DNA from: an uncultured Selenomonadales bacterium
Lineage (GTDB): Bacteria; Bacillota; Negativicutes; Acidaminococcales; Acidaminococcaceae
DNA: 56,495 nucleotides
Reading direction: 5' to 3'
NCBI GenBank assembly: GCA_900315925.1
Contig: ONAV01000005.1
Span: 1-56,495 of the forward strand
Position numbers and translations under genes: made by a program. Under the pieces are notes generated by a model. The model did no database searches. It saw only the letters and a program-made list of their open reading frames with translations, and was not told the origin of the DNA. Of this stretch, positions 1-8,374 are shown in pieces (the stretch's first letter is position 1; each line of letters opens with the position of its first letter).

Positions 1-241
1 AGCATACCGACCGCTAAAAACCTTTTGCTTTTAAAAAACATACACTTACCTTCTTTCGTTAATATATTTACATGAATTAATGATACAAAATCAAATTGCC
101 AAAGTCAACCCGAAATTGCAGAGAATAGATAATCAATACCGGAATTCACAAAAGGGCATGGCGAAATAACCGCAGCCTGCTTTTGCAAGCCGCAATGACC
201 CGGCATGCTATTAAGGATACGCTGATTACATATAAAAGCCT

Positions 242-865
242 TTACATCCTGGCCCGAAGATAATCCATCGCTTCCGGAAGATTCTCCACAATCACTTCAG
301 CCAGTCTGCGCATTTCGTCATCGGGCTGCTGCATGTCCGGCACCATGATGGGATGCATCCCGGCCCGGTGTGCCGCTCGGATTCCGTTAAAAGAATCCTC
401 CAGCACATAACAGTTTGCAGGAACGGCTCCCAGCGCTGCCGCCGCTGCCAGAAAAATATCCGGTTCCGGCTTGCTGCGGGGCGCCATGGCTTCATCCAGC
501 TCCAGCCTCACAATATCCGAACGGGTGGAAGAAGCCAGCGCCAACGGCACGCCCCGTTGTTTCAGTTCTTGTAAAATTTCCGCAACACCGGGTTTTAAAG
601 GAAGCCTGCCCTCTCCATACCGTTCACGGAACAAAGCCGTTACTTCCTTTTTATACGTTTCATACGGAAAATCCTCCCCGTATTTTTCCCGGAACCGTTT
701 CCCCGTTTCCTGCCGGTTATTGCCCTGGACCCGCATGCATATTTCCACAATATCCGGAATGTTGTGTTTTTCGGCAATGACCTGCCAGCATTCGATCACC
801 AGCCGCTCCGAATCAAAAATCACGCCGTCCATATCGAAGATGACGGCCTGTACCTTTTCATTCAT
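242..865 (-). CDS. HAD-superfamily hydrolase, beta-phosphoglucomutase-like, possibly internally shortened
   Basis: This 207-residue cytoplasmic protein has the HAD motif I FDMDGVIFDSE (residues 10-20), motif II LASSTRSD near residue 113, motif III RSKPEPD and motif IV EDSFNGIRAA, so it should be a phosphomonoesterase or phosphoglucomutase-type enzyme; the substrate cannot be told. A GGAGGA site lies about 10 bases before the ATG. Oddity: between IVRLEL and RSKPEPD only DEAMAP remains, whereas family members usually have about 19 residues there, including a core strand of the type FDVIVGGD. About 13 residues therefore seem missing in frame. The protein may be inactive or this may be a sequence error. 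Divergent from the acid phosphatase gene. Confidence 0.85.
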   Translation of the reverse strand: MNEKVQAVIFDMDGVIFDSERLVIECWQVIAEKHNIPDIVEICMRVQGNNRQETGKRFREKYGEDFPYETYKKEVTALFRERYGEGRLPLKPGVAEILQELKQRGVPLALASSTRSDIVRLELDEAMAPRSKPEPDIFLAAAAALGAVPANCYVLEDSFNGIRAAHRAGMHPIMVPDMQQPDDEMRRLAEVIVENLPEAMDYLRARM

Positions 866-968
866 TGTCAGTTATCCTCCTGCTATCTATTATAAACCAT
901 GTTGTCATGTTATAATAGGAGTATCATAAAAATTCAGAAGTTATTTTTTTTCCGGGGAGGTCTGCACC
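866..968. promoter_or_regulatory. Divergent promoter region
   Basis: Two facing TATAAT hexamers lie here: one on the + strand at 911-916, serving the acid phosphatase, and one on the - strand at 894-889, serving the HAD gene. Neither has a clear -35 hexamer. The + gene has a GGGGAGG site 8 bases before its ATG. Confidence 0.4.
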
Positions 969-2156
969 ATGAATCGTATCCGTCGTTTACTTCTCACATC
1001 CGGCACACTGCTCATGCTCACCGCCGGCATTTGCTTTGTAACCGCTCCGGCCGACGCTGCCGTAACCCCTGTCGCCCCGTTGCAGGAGGAAATGCAATTC
1101 CTCACCCCTTTGCAACAGACCGAAGACGAACGCCTGATGGCGGTTTTGTGGGTACAGCGTTCCGCCGAATACCGCGGCCTGAGCTACCAGGCCTACAATC
1201 TGGCAACCATGGAAGTGGATAAAGCCCTCGCACAACGCAGGGAAGAAGAAAAGACCTTGCGGAAAGCAACCGCAAACAGAAACAGGGAAAGACAACGGAA
1301 CGGCTCGACGTCCCGCGATGACGGACGCATTCCGCCGGAAAACGAAACGGGAAAACAGTCGGGGCAAAAAGGCAGTCTCCGCCCGCTGGCCGTCGTTCTC
1401 GACATTGACGAAACCATCGTCAGCAATGCGCCGCTTGGGGTGTATTATCTTGAACATCCTGAAGCAAGAGCCAATTACAATGCCTGGGAGCAGTGGATCG
1501 TGCAACACAACGACTTGCTGCCCGGCGCCGGGGACTTTCTCAAATACGCCGACAAACACGGCATTCAGGTTTTCTACGTAACCGGCCGCGGCCCTCAGGA
1601 CAAAGAAGCTACCAGTCGTTTTTTACAGAAAGCCGGTCTCCCCTTTCCCGACGCAACCCATCTGCTGATGAACGACCGCAGCGGAAGCAAGATGAACCAC
1701 TTCGCCCGACTGGCGCAGCGCTATGATATCATCTGCTATCTGGGCGACAACGCCGGCGATTTCCCCATCGGCGCGGTGCGGGAAGACAATCCTGTAATTT
1801 ATAAAGAGGAAAATACCGACAAAAATTCCGGAAGCGCAATAACGATACAAAACAACGGAACAAAACACCTTGCTGTTGCTAAAACGAAAACAGAAATACA
1901 AAACGGTAAGCCCAAAACCGAAATGCCGCTGGATATTGAGTCTATGCTGAAGCATGATAAAAATGCAAAGCGCAACCGAATCGTTGACGAACATAAACAT
2001 TCCTTCGGCACTAAATTCATCCTGCTGCCCAACCCCATGTACGGCGACTGGGAAAGCAACCTGGCGAAAAAATACCGCAAGCTGCCGCCAGAGCAGCGTA
2101 TTGCCTTACGGAAAGCAGTGCTGAAGAGTTTTGAAATCAAAGAAAAAAGAAAGTAA
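969..2156 (+). CDS. Secreted HAD class C acid phosphatase (e(P4)/5'-nucleotidase lipoprotein-like)
   Basis: The 395-residue protein starts with a signal peptide (RRLLLTSGTLLMLTAG, then an APADAA cleavage region). No lipobox Cys is evident, unlike true e(P4). The catalytic motif VVLDIDETIVSN sits near residues 140-151; FYVTGRG and YLGDNAGDF follow, and the C-terminus has FILLPNPMYGDWE, a hallmark of the OmpP4/class C acid phosphatase family, which removes phosphate from nucleotides at the cell surface. It is longer than usual because of two charged low-complexity inserts (about residues 85-135 and 275-340). The ATG at 969 has a good ribosome binding site (GGGGAGG). Confidence 0.88.
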   Translation: MNRIRRLLLTSGTLLMLTAGICFVTAPADAAVTPVAPLQEEMQFLTPLQQTEDERLMAVLWVQRSAEYRGLSYQAYNLATMEVDKALAQRREEEKTLRKATANRNRERQRNGSTSRDDGRIPPENETGKQSGQKGSLRPLAVVLDIDETIVSNAPLGVYYLEHPEARANYNAWEQWIVQHNDLLPGAGDFLKYADKHGIQVFYVTGRGPQDKEATSRFLQKAGLPFPDATHLLMNDRSGSKMNHFARLAQRYDIICYLGDNAGDFPIGAVREDNPVIYKEENTDKNSGSAITIQNNGTKHLAVAKTKTEIQNGKPKTEMPLDIESMLKHDKNAKRNRIVDEHKHSFGTKFILLPNPMYGDWESNLAKKYRKLPPEQRIALRKAVLKSFEIKEKRK

Positions 2157-2175
2157 AAATTCACATTTCGTTTGA

Positions 2176-2204
2176 TTGCTTTTACGGACAACTTGTGCTA
2201 CAAT
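2176..2204 (+). promoter_or_regulatory. Promoter of the tmRNA gene
   Basis: TTGCTT at 2176-2181 and TACAAT at 2199-2204 are 17 bases apart. The predicted transcript start is near 2211, which leaves a leader of about 118 bases before the mature tmRNA 5' end. The leader can form GCTGC-ttta-GCAGC, CGGAT-ggaa-ATCCG and CCTGC-cgtga-GCAGG hairpins. Confidence 0.6.
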
Positions 2205-2328
2205 TCATATACACAAAATCTGCGGAAACGGTGCTGCTTTAGCAGCCTGTTCTGACAGCGCGACGCAGCGGATGGAAATCCGACGTTCAGCTGTTACTCA
2301 TTCCTGCCGTGAGCAGGGGCCTTTAACC

Positions 2329-2645
2329 GGGGGTGTAAAGGCTTCGACGGGTATAGGTGGTGTACGATAAGCGAGCCGTGGTTCCATCAGCACGTTAAAC
2401 GGTGGACGTTTGCCTGATTTAGGCGCCCGTTCTGCCAATCCGGCTCCCGCAGGAGCGGTAAGAACGTCACTTAGCGGGATCGTCCGTGAGCAAGGTTCGT
2501 AGCTCCGGGTTAAATCTTACGAACTAGCGATGGCGCAGCCGGTCGGCAGGCGGTGTCGGAGCGAAACAAAGTATGCTGTCTGCGCTCGGAGAAAGTTGTA
2601 TGACAATATGTTCGGACGAGGGTTCGACTCCCTCCACCTCCACCA
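2329..2645 (+). ncRNA. ssrA: Transfer-messenger RNA (tmRNA), tag frame not recognisable
   Basis: The 5' end GGGGGTG pairs over 7 bp with CACCTCC just before the terminal ACCA. AGGCTTCGACGGG (5') and GAGGGTTCGACTCCCTC (T arm) are standard tmRNA signatures, and GCGAGCCGTGGTTCC follows as in clostridial tmRNAs. The RNA is about 317 bases, shorter than the usual 350 or so in Firmicutes. After the GGTGGACGTTT stretch (2401-2411), where a run of tag codons ending in ALAA-type residues is expected, the sequence passes directly to GCCTGATTTAGGC. I find no in-frame tag. The last 14 bases are the attachment core of the downstream element. Confidence 0.85.
2632..2645. repeat. attL core, 14-bp direct repeat at the tmRNA 3' end
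   Basis: CTCCACCTCCACCA here recurs at 18939-18952. Just inside the element, GTGACTCCTT (2648-2657) is an exact inverted copy of AAGGAGTCAC (18919-18928) at the other end, which suggests matched recombinase-binding half sites. Confidence 0.75.
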
Positions 2646-2682
2646 GAGTGACTCCTTATTTTTAATAAGTTAAATATAGTGA

Positions 2683-2713
2683 AGATGCCAGTATTTCGCT
2701 GGCATCTTTTTTT
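2683..2713 (+). terminator. Rho-independent terminator inside attL
   Basis: AGATGCCAG-tatttcg-CTGGCATCT is a 9-bp stem followed by T7. It stops tmRNA transcription before it enters the convergent recombinase gene and replaces the native terminator lost to the insertion. Confidence 0.85.
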
Positions 2714-2715
2714 GT

Positions 2716-4368
2716 TCAGGATACTTTATTTTTGTATCGTTTTAATTCTTTTCTGCTGATGGTTATTGTATCCTGAAATCCTGGTTTACAAACAAACGAT
2801 GGAATAAGATTAATTTTCAAATCAACATTATCTATCCCGACTATTATTTTGTCTACGAAAACGTTTATAATTTCTTTTGTTTCTTTCAGGTTTCCCGAAA
2901 GAAATTGACGTTTCGCCGTATTAATGAGCTTTTTTAAGACGTTTTTATCTGGAATAGCAGTAGTAGTAGCCTTCATATCCGACAATTCCCTTTCTGCTTG
3001 CTCTTTCTGAATTCCGACCGATTCTAACTGTGACAGTATACTTTTTCGCACAATATCACTGTCCGTTTCAGAGATTGCTTTCAACAAATTACTTTCCTGT
3101 CGTCTATAGTCAGTTAAGGAAGATTGCAGTCTTTTTATGTCAGCGCTGTTACTTTTACATCTTTTTTGCACGTATTTTTTAAATCTGTCCATAATTGTAT
3201 CAACAATTCGAGGGTTGAATATTGATTTTGACAGAGTAGTAAGAACAAAAGGTTCAATCTCATTAAGCCTAATCGGTTTGTTTTTACACTCGCAAGAACT
3301 TCCCCTGCTGGCGCGGTTGCCGCATCTATATGTTATATAAGGCTCCTTGTATTTAGGGGAACGGTTGTAATTACCTGTATATGCGTAGTTACAGACGCCG
3401 CAGATGATTTTTCCAGATAATAAATAAGGTACAATATATTCAGGATGGCGGATTTGTTTGCGTTTATCCATAATATCCTGTACTTTTTTAAAGTCTTCCT
3501 TGGATATTATTGCCGGAATCCCATCGGGGATGATGATCCAGTCTTCCGGGCGCTTATATTTATGTGAGTTGCGCGTATGTGAAAACGGATCCTTTCCTGT
3601 ACACTTATTAAATATTAAGTCTCCTTGATATTTACGATTACGTAGAATATCGTGAATGGAATTTTTTTTGAATGGATGACCGGATTTTGTATTATAGTTC
3701 ATAGCGTTTAATCTGTTAATAATTTCTATATATCCTGACCCGTCAATGATCATCTGGAAAATTAACTTAACAATTCTAGCCTCTTCCTCGTTGACAACAT
3801 ATTGCTTTCGAGATTTTCCGTCGCCGGTGGTGACGGACTCAAGGTCATACCCTAGTGGTGGAGTGCCTCCATTGGTATAGCCATTTTGGGCATTAATTTT
3901 CATACCTTTCATAACTTCTCTAGATAAATTTTTGCTGTAGTAGGCTGCGTAGCTTCGTAAAATCGACTTGGTTACATCGTTGATTGGTTCGTCAGAATTA
4001 ATAGGCTCAGCCACGCTGATCAAAAAGACACCATAACGTTTTAATTCATCTTCGTAAATCAATCCTGTACGTTCATCCCGCATGAAACGATCGTATTTGT
4101 GTACTAGTACGATGTTAAATAACATGTTTTTTGCATCATTAATCATATCCTGAAATCTAGGTCTGTCCGCATTTGTACCTGAACAGGCTTCGTCAACGTA
4201 CCTTCCGGTAATGACGATTTTCTCTCGACCTGCAAAATCTTCTATAGCTTTAACCTGAGCTTCAATGCTGTTGCCATCATTCTGTGCATTGCTAGAGTAT
4301 CTGGCATAAAGGGCGGCCGTTATGGGCCGGCCCTTAGATAAATCACGCAACATTTCCAGTATTTCCAT
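2716..4368 (-). CDS. Large serine recombinase (integrase)
   Basis: About 550 residues. The N-terminal resolvase domain contains LYARYSS with the likely nucleophile Ser25, then the Recombinase domain, a zinc ribbon (CGVCNYAY ... YRCGNR) and a C-terminal coiled coil, the architecture of phiC31/TnpX-type integrases. I chose the ATG at 4368 because GGAGGAAGCTC precedes it; an open frame extends upstream to 4422 without a good site. Its stop lies 70 bases from the attL core, so it should catalyse integration and excision of the element. Use of the tmRNA end is more typical of tyrosine integrases, but none is present. Confidence 0.93.
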   Translation of the reverse strand: MEILEMLRDLSKGRPITAALYARYSSNAQNDGNSIEAQVKAIEDFAGREKIVITGRYVDEACSGTNADRPRFQDMINDAKNMLFNIVLVHKYDRFMRDERTGLIYEDELKRYGVFLISVAEPINSDEPINDVTKSILRSYAAYYSKNLSREVMKGMKINAQNGYTNGGTPPLGYDLESVTTGDGKSRKQYVVNEEEARIVKLIFQMIIDGSGYIEIINRLNAMNYNTKSGHPFKKNSIHDILRNRKYQGDLIFNKCTGKDPFSHTRNSHKYKRPEDWIIIPDGIPAIISKEDFKKVQDIMDKRKQIRHPEYIVPYLLSGKIICGVCNYAYTGNYNRSPKYKEPYITYRCGNRASRGSSCECKNKPIRLNEIEPFVLTTLSKSIFNPRIVDTIMDRFKKYVQKRCKSNSADIKRLQSSLTDYRRQESNLLKAISETDSDIVRKSILSQLESVGIQKEQAERELSDMKATTTAIPDKNVLKKLINTAKRQFLSGNLKETKEIINVFVDKIIVGIDNVDLKINLIPSFVCKPGFQDTITISRKELKRYKNKVS

Positions 4369-4807
4369 GAGCTTCCTCCATTTCAATATGTAAGCGATAA
4401 AGCATTTTAACAAAAATGTCAATAGCTTCTTCTTCTAACTTTTTGCTGTTTTTATCAAAATTAACAACAATGATTTTATCTTTATCCATTTTTAATAACT
4501 CCTTAAATTTAAATGGGAAATAATGACGTTTGAGAGAGATGCTAGGCGGGCCTTGTCTGCATATACAACTGGCTAGTAGCATTACAACCAAAACGATTAC
4601 TGGTTCGCAGCAAACGTAAAAGTTGTTTACCTGATTCACTTCCATAACTGAAACAATCAGGAGGCCGAGCAGCAAAAGGAATAGGTATCTGTTCCGTTTG
4701 GGCCGATTGAATGCATCCAGTATCAAGAGGACGGTACGGATATGCTGTACGTCGCTAGTGATATTGATTTTCTGCTTTTTGTAATCGCATTTGATTTTCA
4801 GTTTCAT
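4343..4807 (-). CDS. Small membrane protein of unknown function
   Basis: 154 residues with two predicted membrane helices (YLFLLLLGLLIVSVM and PVIVLVVMLLASCI), a charged N-terminus and a C-terminal region rich in Lys and Glu. It overlaps the start of the recombinase gene by 26 bases, so both are probably co-transcribed from the 4835-4912 control region. I do not recognise a family. Its place upstream of the integrase suggests a role tied to mobility or its control, but nothing in the sequence proves this. Confidence 0.6.
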   Translation of the reverse strand: MKLKIKCDYKKQKINITSDVQHIRTVLLILDAFNRPKRNRYLFLLLLGLLIVSVMEVNQVNNFYVCCEPVIVLVVMLLASCICRQGPPSISLKRHYFPFKFKELLKMDKDKIIVVNFDKNSKKLEEEAIDIFVKMLYRLHIEMEEAHGNTGNVA

Positions 4808-4834
4808 CGGGTCGGCCTCCTTTCGTTTAGCGTG

Positions 4835-4912
4835 AGATAAATATATCTTGTTCTAATCATACAATGTTTTGACCACCTTGTCAAGTATTAGAAAGAAATA
4901 AATTTATCTTGT
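4835..4912. promoter_or_regulatory. Paired 17-bp operators between recombinase operon and regulator
   Basis: AGATAAATATATCTTGT (4835-4851) and AAATAAATTTATCTTGT (4896-4912) match at 15 of 17 positions in the same orientation, 61 bp apart, and each has a palindromic core (AGATA..TATCT; ATAAATTTAT). They lie in the intergenic region of two divergent transcripts, as expected for binding sites of the regulator encoded at 4965. Confidence 0.55.
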
Positions 4913-4964
4913 CTTCCGTTTTTCAGCTATTTATGTTATTATCGTTAATATGGGAGGCGATAGT

Positions 4965-5612
4965 GTGGATTACAGGTATTTAGATCAGGACGAAATTACC
5001 CAGTTATTAAAGGAACACTTTAATATCAGCATCACCAAAGGCACGTTTACCCGGTATAATCAGTTAGGTTTTATCTTGATGCCGCAGAAGCTGACTGGAG
5101 TTTCCGATAATAACCGACGGGTTGGATACCACCCATTTGTTCCTGCTGAGCTTGCTACTGCTTTTCTGCTTTTTAAAGGCGACTGGCTCGAATCTGACAG
5201 TGATTTTCGTATCGGACGTGCCACTGTACAAGATGTCTTCTTAGGCCGGTTGTTGTTTTATCAACATTCTGTTTTAACAAATTTGCCGTCTTCTCTTTCT
5301 GCATATACAAATGAAATTGACAGCTTCAGCACATCAATTCGTTCTTTTATCTCTGACACTGATTCTTTGTCTGATGAGGTATCCATGAATCTGGTTTCTG
5401 TTAAGGAATGTCTGGATTTTTACAATACACAGGTGTTACAGCCTTTTCTTAATTCCGGTATCCGTGACTCCTACCTGAATTATATTGAAGACACATACAG
5501 AATCACTTTCCTGCATATTGTTGATACGATTTTGCTGCCAGGCCGTAAACCAATGCCGTTGAAGAGAATTATTCCGCCGGACGTTGTTTCCAAAGATTCC
5601 CTCCCCTATTAA
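4965..5612 (+). CDS. Putative DNA-binding regulator (MerR-like N-terminus)
   Basis: 215 residues if started at the GTG at 4965, which has GGGAGG 8 bases upstream; the ATG at 4950 overlaps that site and is less likely. The N-terminus (DEITQLLKEHFNISITKGTFTRYNQLGFI) resembles a winged-helix recognition region in which a helix is followed by R-Y-x-x-x-G-F/L as in MerR relatives. The remainder is mostly helical and unassigned. It is transcribed away from the recombinase gene and flanks the paired operators, so it probably controls element mobility. Function is inference. Confidence 0.6.
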   Translation: MDYRYLDQDEITQLLKEHFNISITKGTFTRYNQLGFILMPQKLTGVSDNNRRVGYHPFVPAELATAFLLFKGDWLESDSDFRIGRATVQDVFLGRLLFYQHSVLTNLPSSLSAYTNEIDSFSTSIRSFISDTDSLSDEVSMNLVSVKECLDFYNTQVLQPFLNSGIRDSYLNYIEDTYRITFLHIVDTILLPGRKPMPLKRIIPPDVVSKDSLPY

Positions 5613-5618
5613 CAATTG

Positions 5619-5656
5619 CGCCTTCCTCACCAATAGCGATGAAGAAGGCGTTTTAT
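5619..5656 (+). terminator. Terminator of the 4965 regulator gene
   Basis: CGCCTTC (5619-5625) pairs with GAAGGCG (5644-5650), followed by TTTTATTATT. It lies between convergent genes. Confidence 0.7.
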
Positions 5657-5662
5657 TATTGG

Positions 5663-6223
5663 CTAAACAATTAGCATTCGTATCGCTGCTATCAGGGCTC
5701 TCTTCTGCGCAAGCTGAGCGCATGTGTTCACGCTGGCTTTCCTGAGACCGGGTTCTAACAGTGTACTGGCGGATCCGATGCTTTCGATCACTGATGCTCC
5801 GTCAGGATCAATCAGAGAAATTTTAACTGTTATTGTATAACCGGCAGACGTACCATCGGCACTAACCACATTGTTTAATAGAGTTACCTGTGGACGAAGC
5901 TGTAGAAAGTGCATGATACGCAACGCGCCTTCGCGGAACAAAACAGGGTTCGGAAATGATGGCAGTTTTCCATAGTCGCGCCCTTCTTTTAAATTTGTAC
6001 GGATCCATGATTTTAAATCCTGTTTTGGCGTGGTCTGTACGGTCATTGACGTTTTCGCCGGCGCCGAATTTATAACCGGAGTTGTTTTATTGGTTGGTAA
6101 CGGTATAATCGGTTCCGCTACTTTTAACGCATTGTTGCCGTATGATGCCGTCGATACGTTATTCTTCTGTGCGGCTGCCGCCTGAGCCTGAATTAAATTT
6201 TTAATATCATCTATACGTGCCAT
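5663..6223 (-). CDS. Phage-type recombination protein, probably single-strand annealing-like
   Basis: 186 residues. A Gln/Ala-rich, Pro-rich disordered N-terminus (to about residue 70) precedes a domain with LKEGRDYGKLPSFPNPVLF, a motif common in phage and mobile-element proteins encoded beside YqaJ exonucleases, and a C-terminal NTCAQLAQKRALIAAIRM, like the conserved K-R-A-x-x-x-A helix of Rad52/Sak-type annealing families. It ends soon after this motif, so it is short. It is the last gene of the leftward operon with YqaJ and RadC. The annealing role is inferred from context and motif only. Confidence 0.5.
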   Translation of the reverse strand: MARIDDIKNLIQAQAAAAQKNNVSTASYGNNALKVAEPIIPLPTNKTTPVINSAPAKTSMTVQTTPKQDLKSWIRTNLKEGRDYGKLPSFPNPVLFREGALRIMHFLQLRPQVTLLNNVVSADGTSAGYTITVKISLIDPDGASVIESIGSASTLLEPGLRKASVNTCAQLAQKRALIAAIRMLIV

Positions 6224-6246
6224 AATATTTTACCTGCCTTTCCTTT

Positions 6247-6921
6247 TTATAATTCGCCATGTTCTTTGAAACTGTAATACCTGTTGCTGCCGCAGCCCAG
6301 GATGATATGATCGATGAGTGGTATCGAAACTGTTTCGCACGCCTGTGCCAAGGCTTTTGTCAATTCCCGGTCGGAAGTGCTCGGCGAGGGGTAGCTTGAA
6401 GGATGCGAATGGGCAGCTATCAGGCTCGCCGCGTGACCCGTTATGGCAGCTGCCAGAACCTCTTTAATGCCTACGATCGAGCTGGTAAGGCTGCCTTCTG
6501 AAATCTGTTTAACACGGATCACCCTGTTTTTTGTATTGAGAAGCAAAACGAAAAATTTTTCGTGAGTCTCGTAAGACAGATGCTTCTGAAGGTACGCAGC
6601 AGCATCACCGGGCGAACTGATATGTTGGCACTCGGTTGCCGGCATATGGGCTATCCTTTTGCCAACTTCTATAGCCGCCAGAACCCGGGCAGCTTCTGTA
6701 TTTGTCAGCTTTCCCAGGTATTTAATGCCGTCGTAATCCTCTGAAGACAGGATGCTGAGCCCTTCCTTCTGTCCTGAGAAAAGTGTCAATTCTGTACGTA
6801 GCAGCCGTTCAGCTTTTTCCCGGTTACCCAGGATGATGGTCAGCAAATCTTCCGTAGTTACCGATTTAGGTCCCTGATTCTGCATGGCTTCAATGGACTC
6901 GCTTACTCTTAAATCTCTCAT
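6247..6921 (-). CDS. RadC-family JAB/MPN domain protein
   Basis: 224 residues from the ATG at 6921, which has GGAGGAAGAATA upstream. It has an N-terminal helix-hairpin-helix-like part and a C-terminal JAB domain with the metal motif H-S-H-P-S-S-Y-P-S-P-S-T-S-D (JAMM signature HxHxxxxxxxxxxD). RadC proteins are frequent on integrative elements, and their biochemical activity is still unclear. A GC-rich inverted repeat near 6952-6980 separates it from the upstream YqaJ gene and may adjust expression. Part of the leftward operon. Confidence 0.88.
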   Translation of the reverse strand: MRDLRVSESIEAMQNQGPKSVTTEDLLTIILGNREKAERLLRTELTLFSGQKEGLSILSSEDYDGIKYLGKLTNTEAARVLAAIEVGKRIAHMPATECQHISSPGDAAAYLQKHLSYETHEKFFVLLLNTKNRVIRVKQISEGSLTSSIVGIKEVLAAAITGHAASLIAAHSHPSSYPSPSTSDRELTKALAQACETVSIPLIDHIILGCGSNRYYSFKEHGEL

Positions 6922-6990
6922 TATTCTTCCTCCTGTTTTCATAATAAAATATAGCCCGGCCATTTTTGGCGCGGGCTTTAATTAAACATT

Positions 6991-8031
6991 TTATTTTGTT
7001 CTGCTTTTGATGGTGCTGATGGAAAACCTTCTGCTGGTCGTTACACTGGTACACTGATCGATTTGTTCTGGCGTGAGCAGATTCAGTTCTTTCAGTTTTG
7101 CCGTACTAAATCTTTTTGTTTCCAGAGACTTCCAGCTTATTCTGTGATGGCCGCCGGCTATTATGGCAGTTTCATTATCTTTCATTAATGTCATAAGCTG
7201 TGCCTGGGCAGTCTCCTTCCTTTTCTCTGCCAGTTTGATTGCTTCTGCCGCATCCAGATAATCCTGGACGATTTTTCCTGCAGTGCTGTCCAGTATTATT
7301 TCCTTTGGTTCTGATTTGGAATAAATCTGCCCCAAAAGACTGCAATCACTGGTTACGGAAACCGGTGGCGGCATAATGTTAGGCAAGAAGTACTGTTCAT
7401 ACCAACTACGTGCAAGCAACAGCATGCCTGTGATGGTTTCGTTATCCCGCTCAATCCGATGGTAAACGAAGTGATTGCCCCCTAAGAGAGCTATTATGTA
7501 TCCAAAGTTTAAATTCGTGATATAAAGGTACAACTGAATCTGAAGATAGTAAGGGGTAGGAATGAAACCTGGTTCGCCGTTTTTCCATTCTTCCTGTGCA
7601 GCATACGAATTTGCTGTTTTGCATTCTATGACACCTACCTGACCATTTACGGTTGTCACTCCATCCAAATCAGCAATTAAAAAAGAAAAACGTGGATCTG
7701 TCGCCTGTAAAACATAGGGAATTTCTTTAACGGGATACCCGGTACGCTTTGAAAATTCGGACCGCAGAATAGGTTCCATCACATTTCCCCAGTAGCAAGC
7801 CTCATTGGCCGGTTCCTTTTTTACCAGTTGCTTTTTAATGCAAAAAGTTTTTGCGGGACTAGCCCAGGGACTACAACCTATAACAGAAGCTATCTCGCTT
7901 CCGCCAATGTAATTTTGACGGAGATCCAGCCATTGTTCTCTGGTCATTTTCCTGCGATCCGCCAGGATGCGATAGGTCTTGCTTTTTTCAGCTTCCTTTG
8001 TAATAGTTGCCGTTGTTGTCATTTGTAACAT
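6991..8031 (-). CDS. YqaJ-like viral recombinase/exonuclease
   Basis: 346 residues. IGGSEIASVIGCSPW, ADLDGV and IECKTA, followed by QIQLYLY, form the PD-(D/E)XK nuclease core of the YqaJ/lambda-exonuclease family, which degrades one strand of double-stranded DNA to feed a strand-annealing partner. A second in-frame ATG at 8031 is 8 bases from GGAGG and is preferred over 8037, which is only 2 bases away. It pairs with the 5663-6223 product two genes downstream. The C-terminal 120 residues are helical and probably mediate partner or multimer contacts. Confidence 0.9.
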   Translation of the reverse strand: MLQMTTTATITKEAEKSKTYRILADRRKMTREQWLDLRQNYIGGSEIASVIGCSPWASPAKTFCIKKQLVKKEPANEACYWGNVMEPILRSEFSKRTGYPVKEIPYVLQATDPRFSFLIADLDGVTTVNGQVGVIECKTANSYAAQEEWKNGEPGFIPTPYYLQIQLYLYITNLNFGYIIALLGGNHFVYHRIERDNETITGMLLLARSWYEQYFLPNIMPPPVSVTSDCSLLGQIYSKSEPKEIILDSTAGKIVQDYLDAAEAIKLAEKRKETAQAQLMTLMKDNETAIIAGGHHRISWKSLETKRFSTAKLKELNLLTPEQIDQCTSVTTSRRFSISTIKSRTK

Positions 8032-8101
8032 AATCATTTCCTCCTTAAAATTAATAATCTGTAACCGTCGGGCAGACGGTTCCGGTTGTTGCTTTTTCTG
8101 A

Positions 8102-8374
8102 TTAATATTTGATTATGTCTAACACGTCATACCAGTTCTTGCCTTTTGTTTGGGCGGCGGCGTCTTTGACTGCCTGTAACTCTTTGAACGGTACGCCTGC
8201 CAGTTCTGCAGCATCACTCAGACCGCTTAGGTACCCATACCTTTCCCGGACAAATCCGCTCAGCACGTCGTATCCGGCGTAGTGGTCTACCGGTGTGTCA
8301 TCATAGATCGCGTCGATAAGCTTGACCACTTCTTCAGCGATGATTTTTAGCAGTTCTGATTTGTACTTATTCAC
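8102..8374 (-). CDS. Small acidic protein of unknown function
   Basis: 90 residues, starting at a GTG with GGAGGT 6 bases upstream. The start overlaps the stop of the upstream gene (GTGA), indicating translational coupling. The sequence is mostly helical with no motif I recognise. Part of the leftward operon of the element. Confidence 0.6.
   Translation of the reverse strand: MNKYKSELLKIIAEEVVKLIDAIYDDTPVDHYAGYDVLSGFVRERYGYLSGLSDAAELAGVPFKELQAVKDAAAQTKGKNWYDVLDIIKY

Noticed and set aside
2176-2370. 64-codon open frame overlapping the start of the tmRNA gene
   Set aside because: It overlaps the tmRNA promoter and 5' end and has no ribosome binding site; it is explained by the RNA gene.
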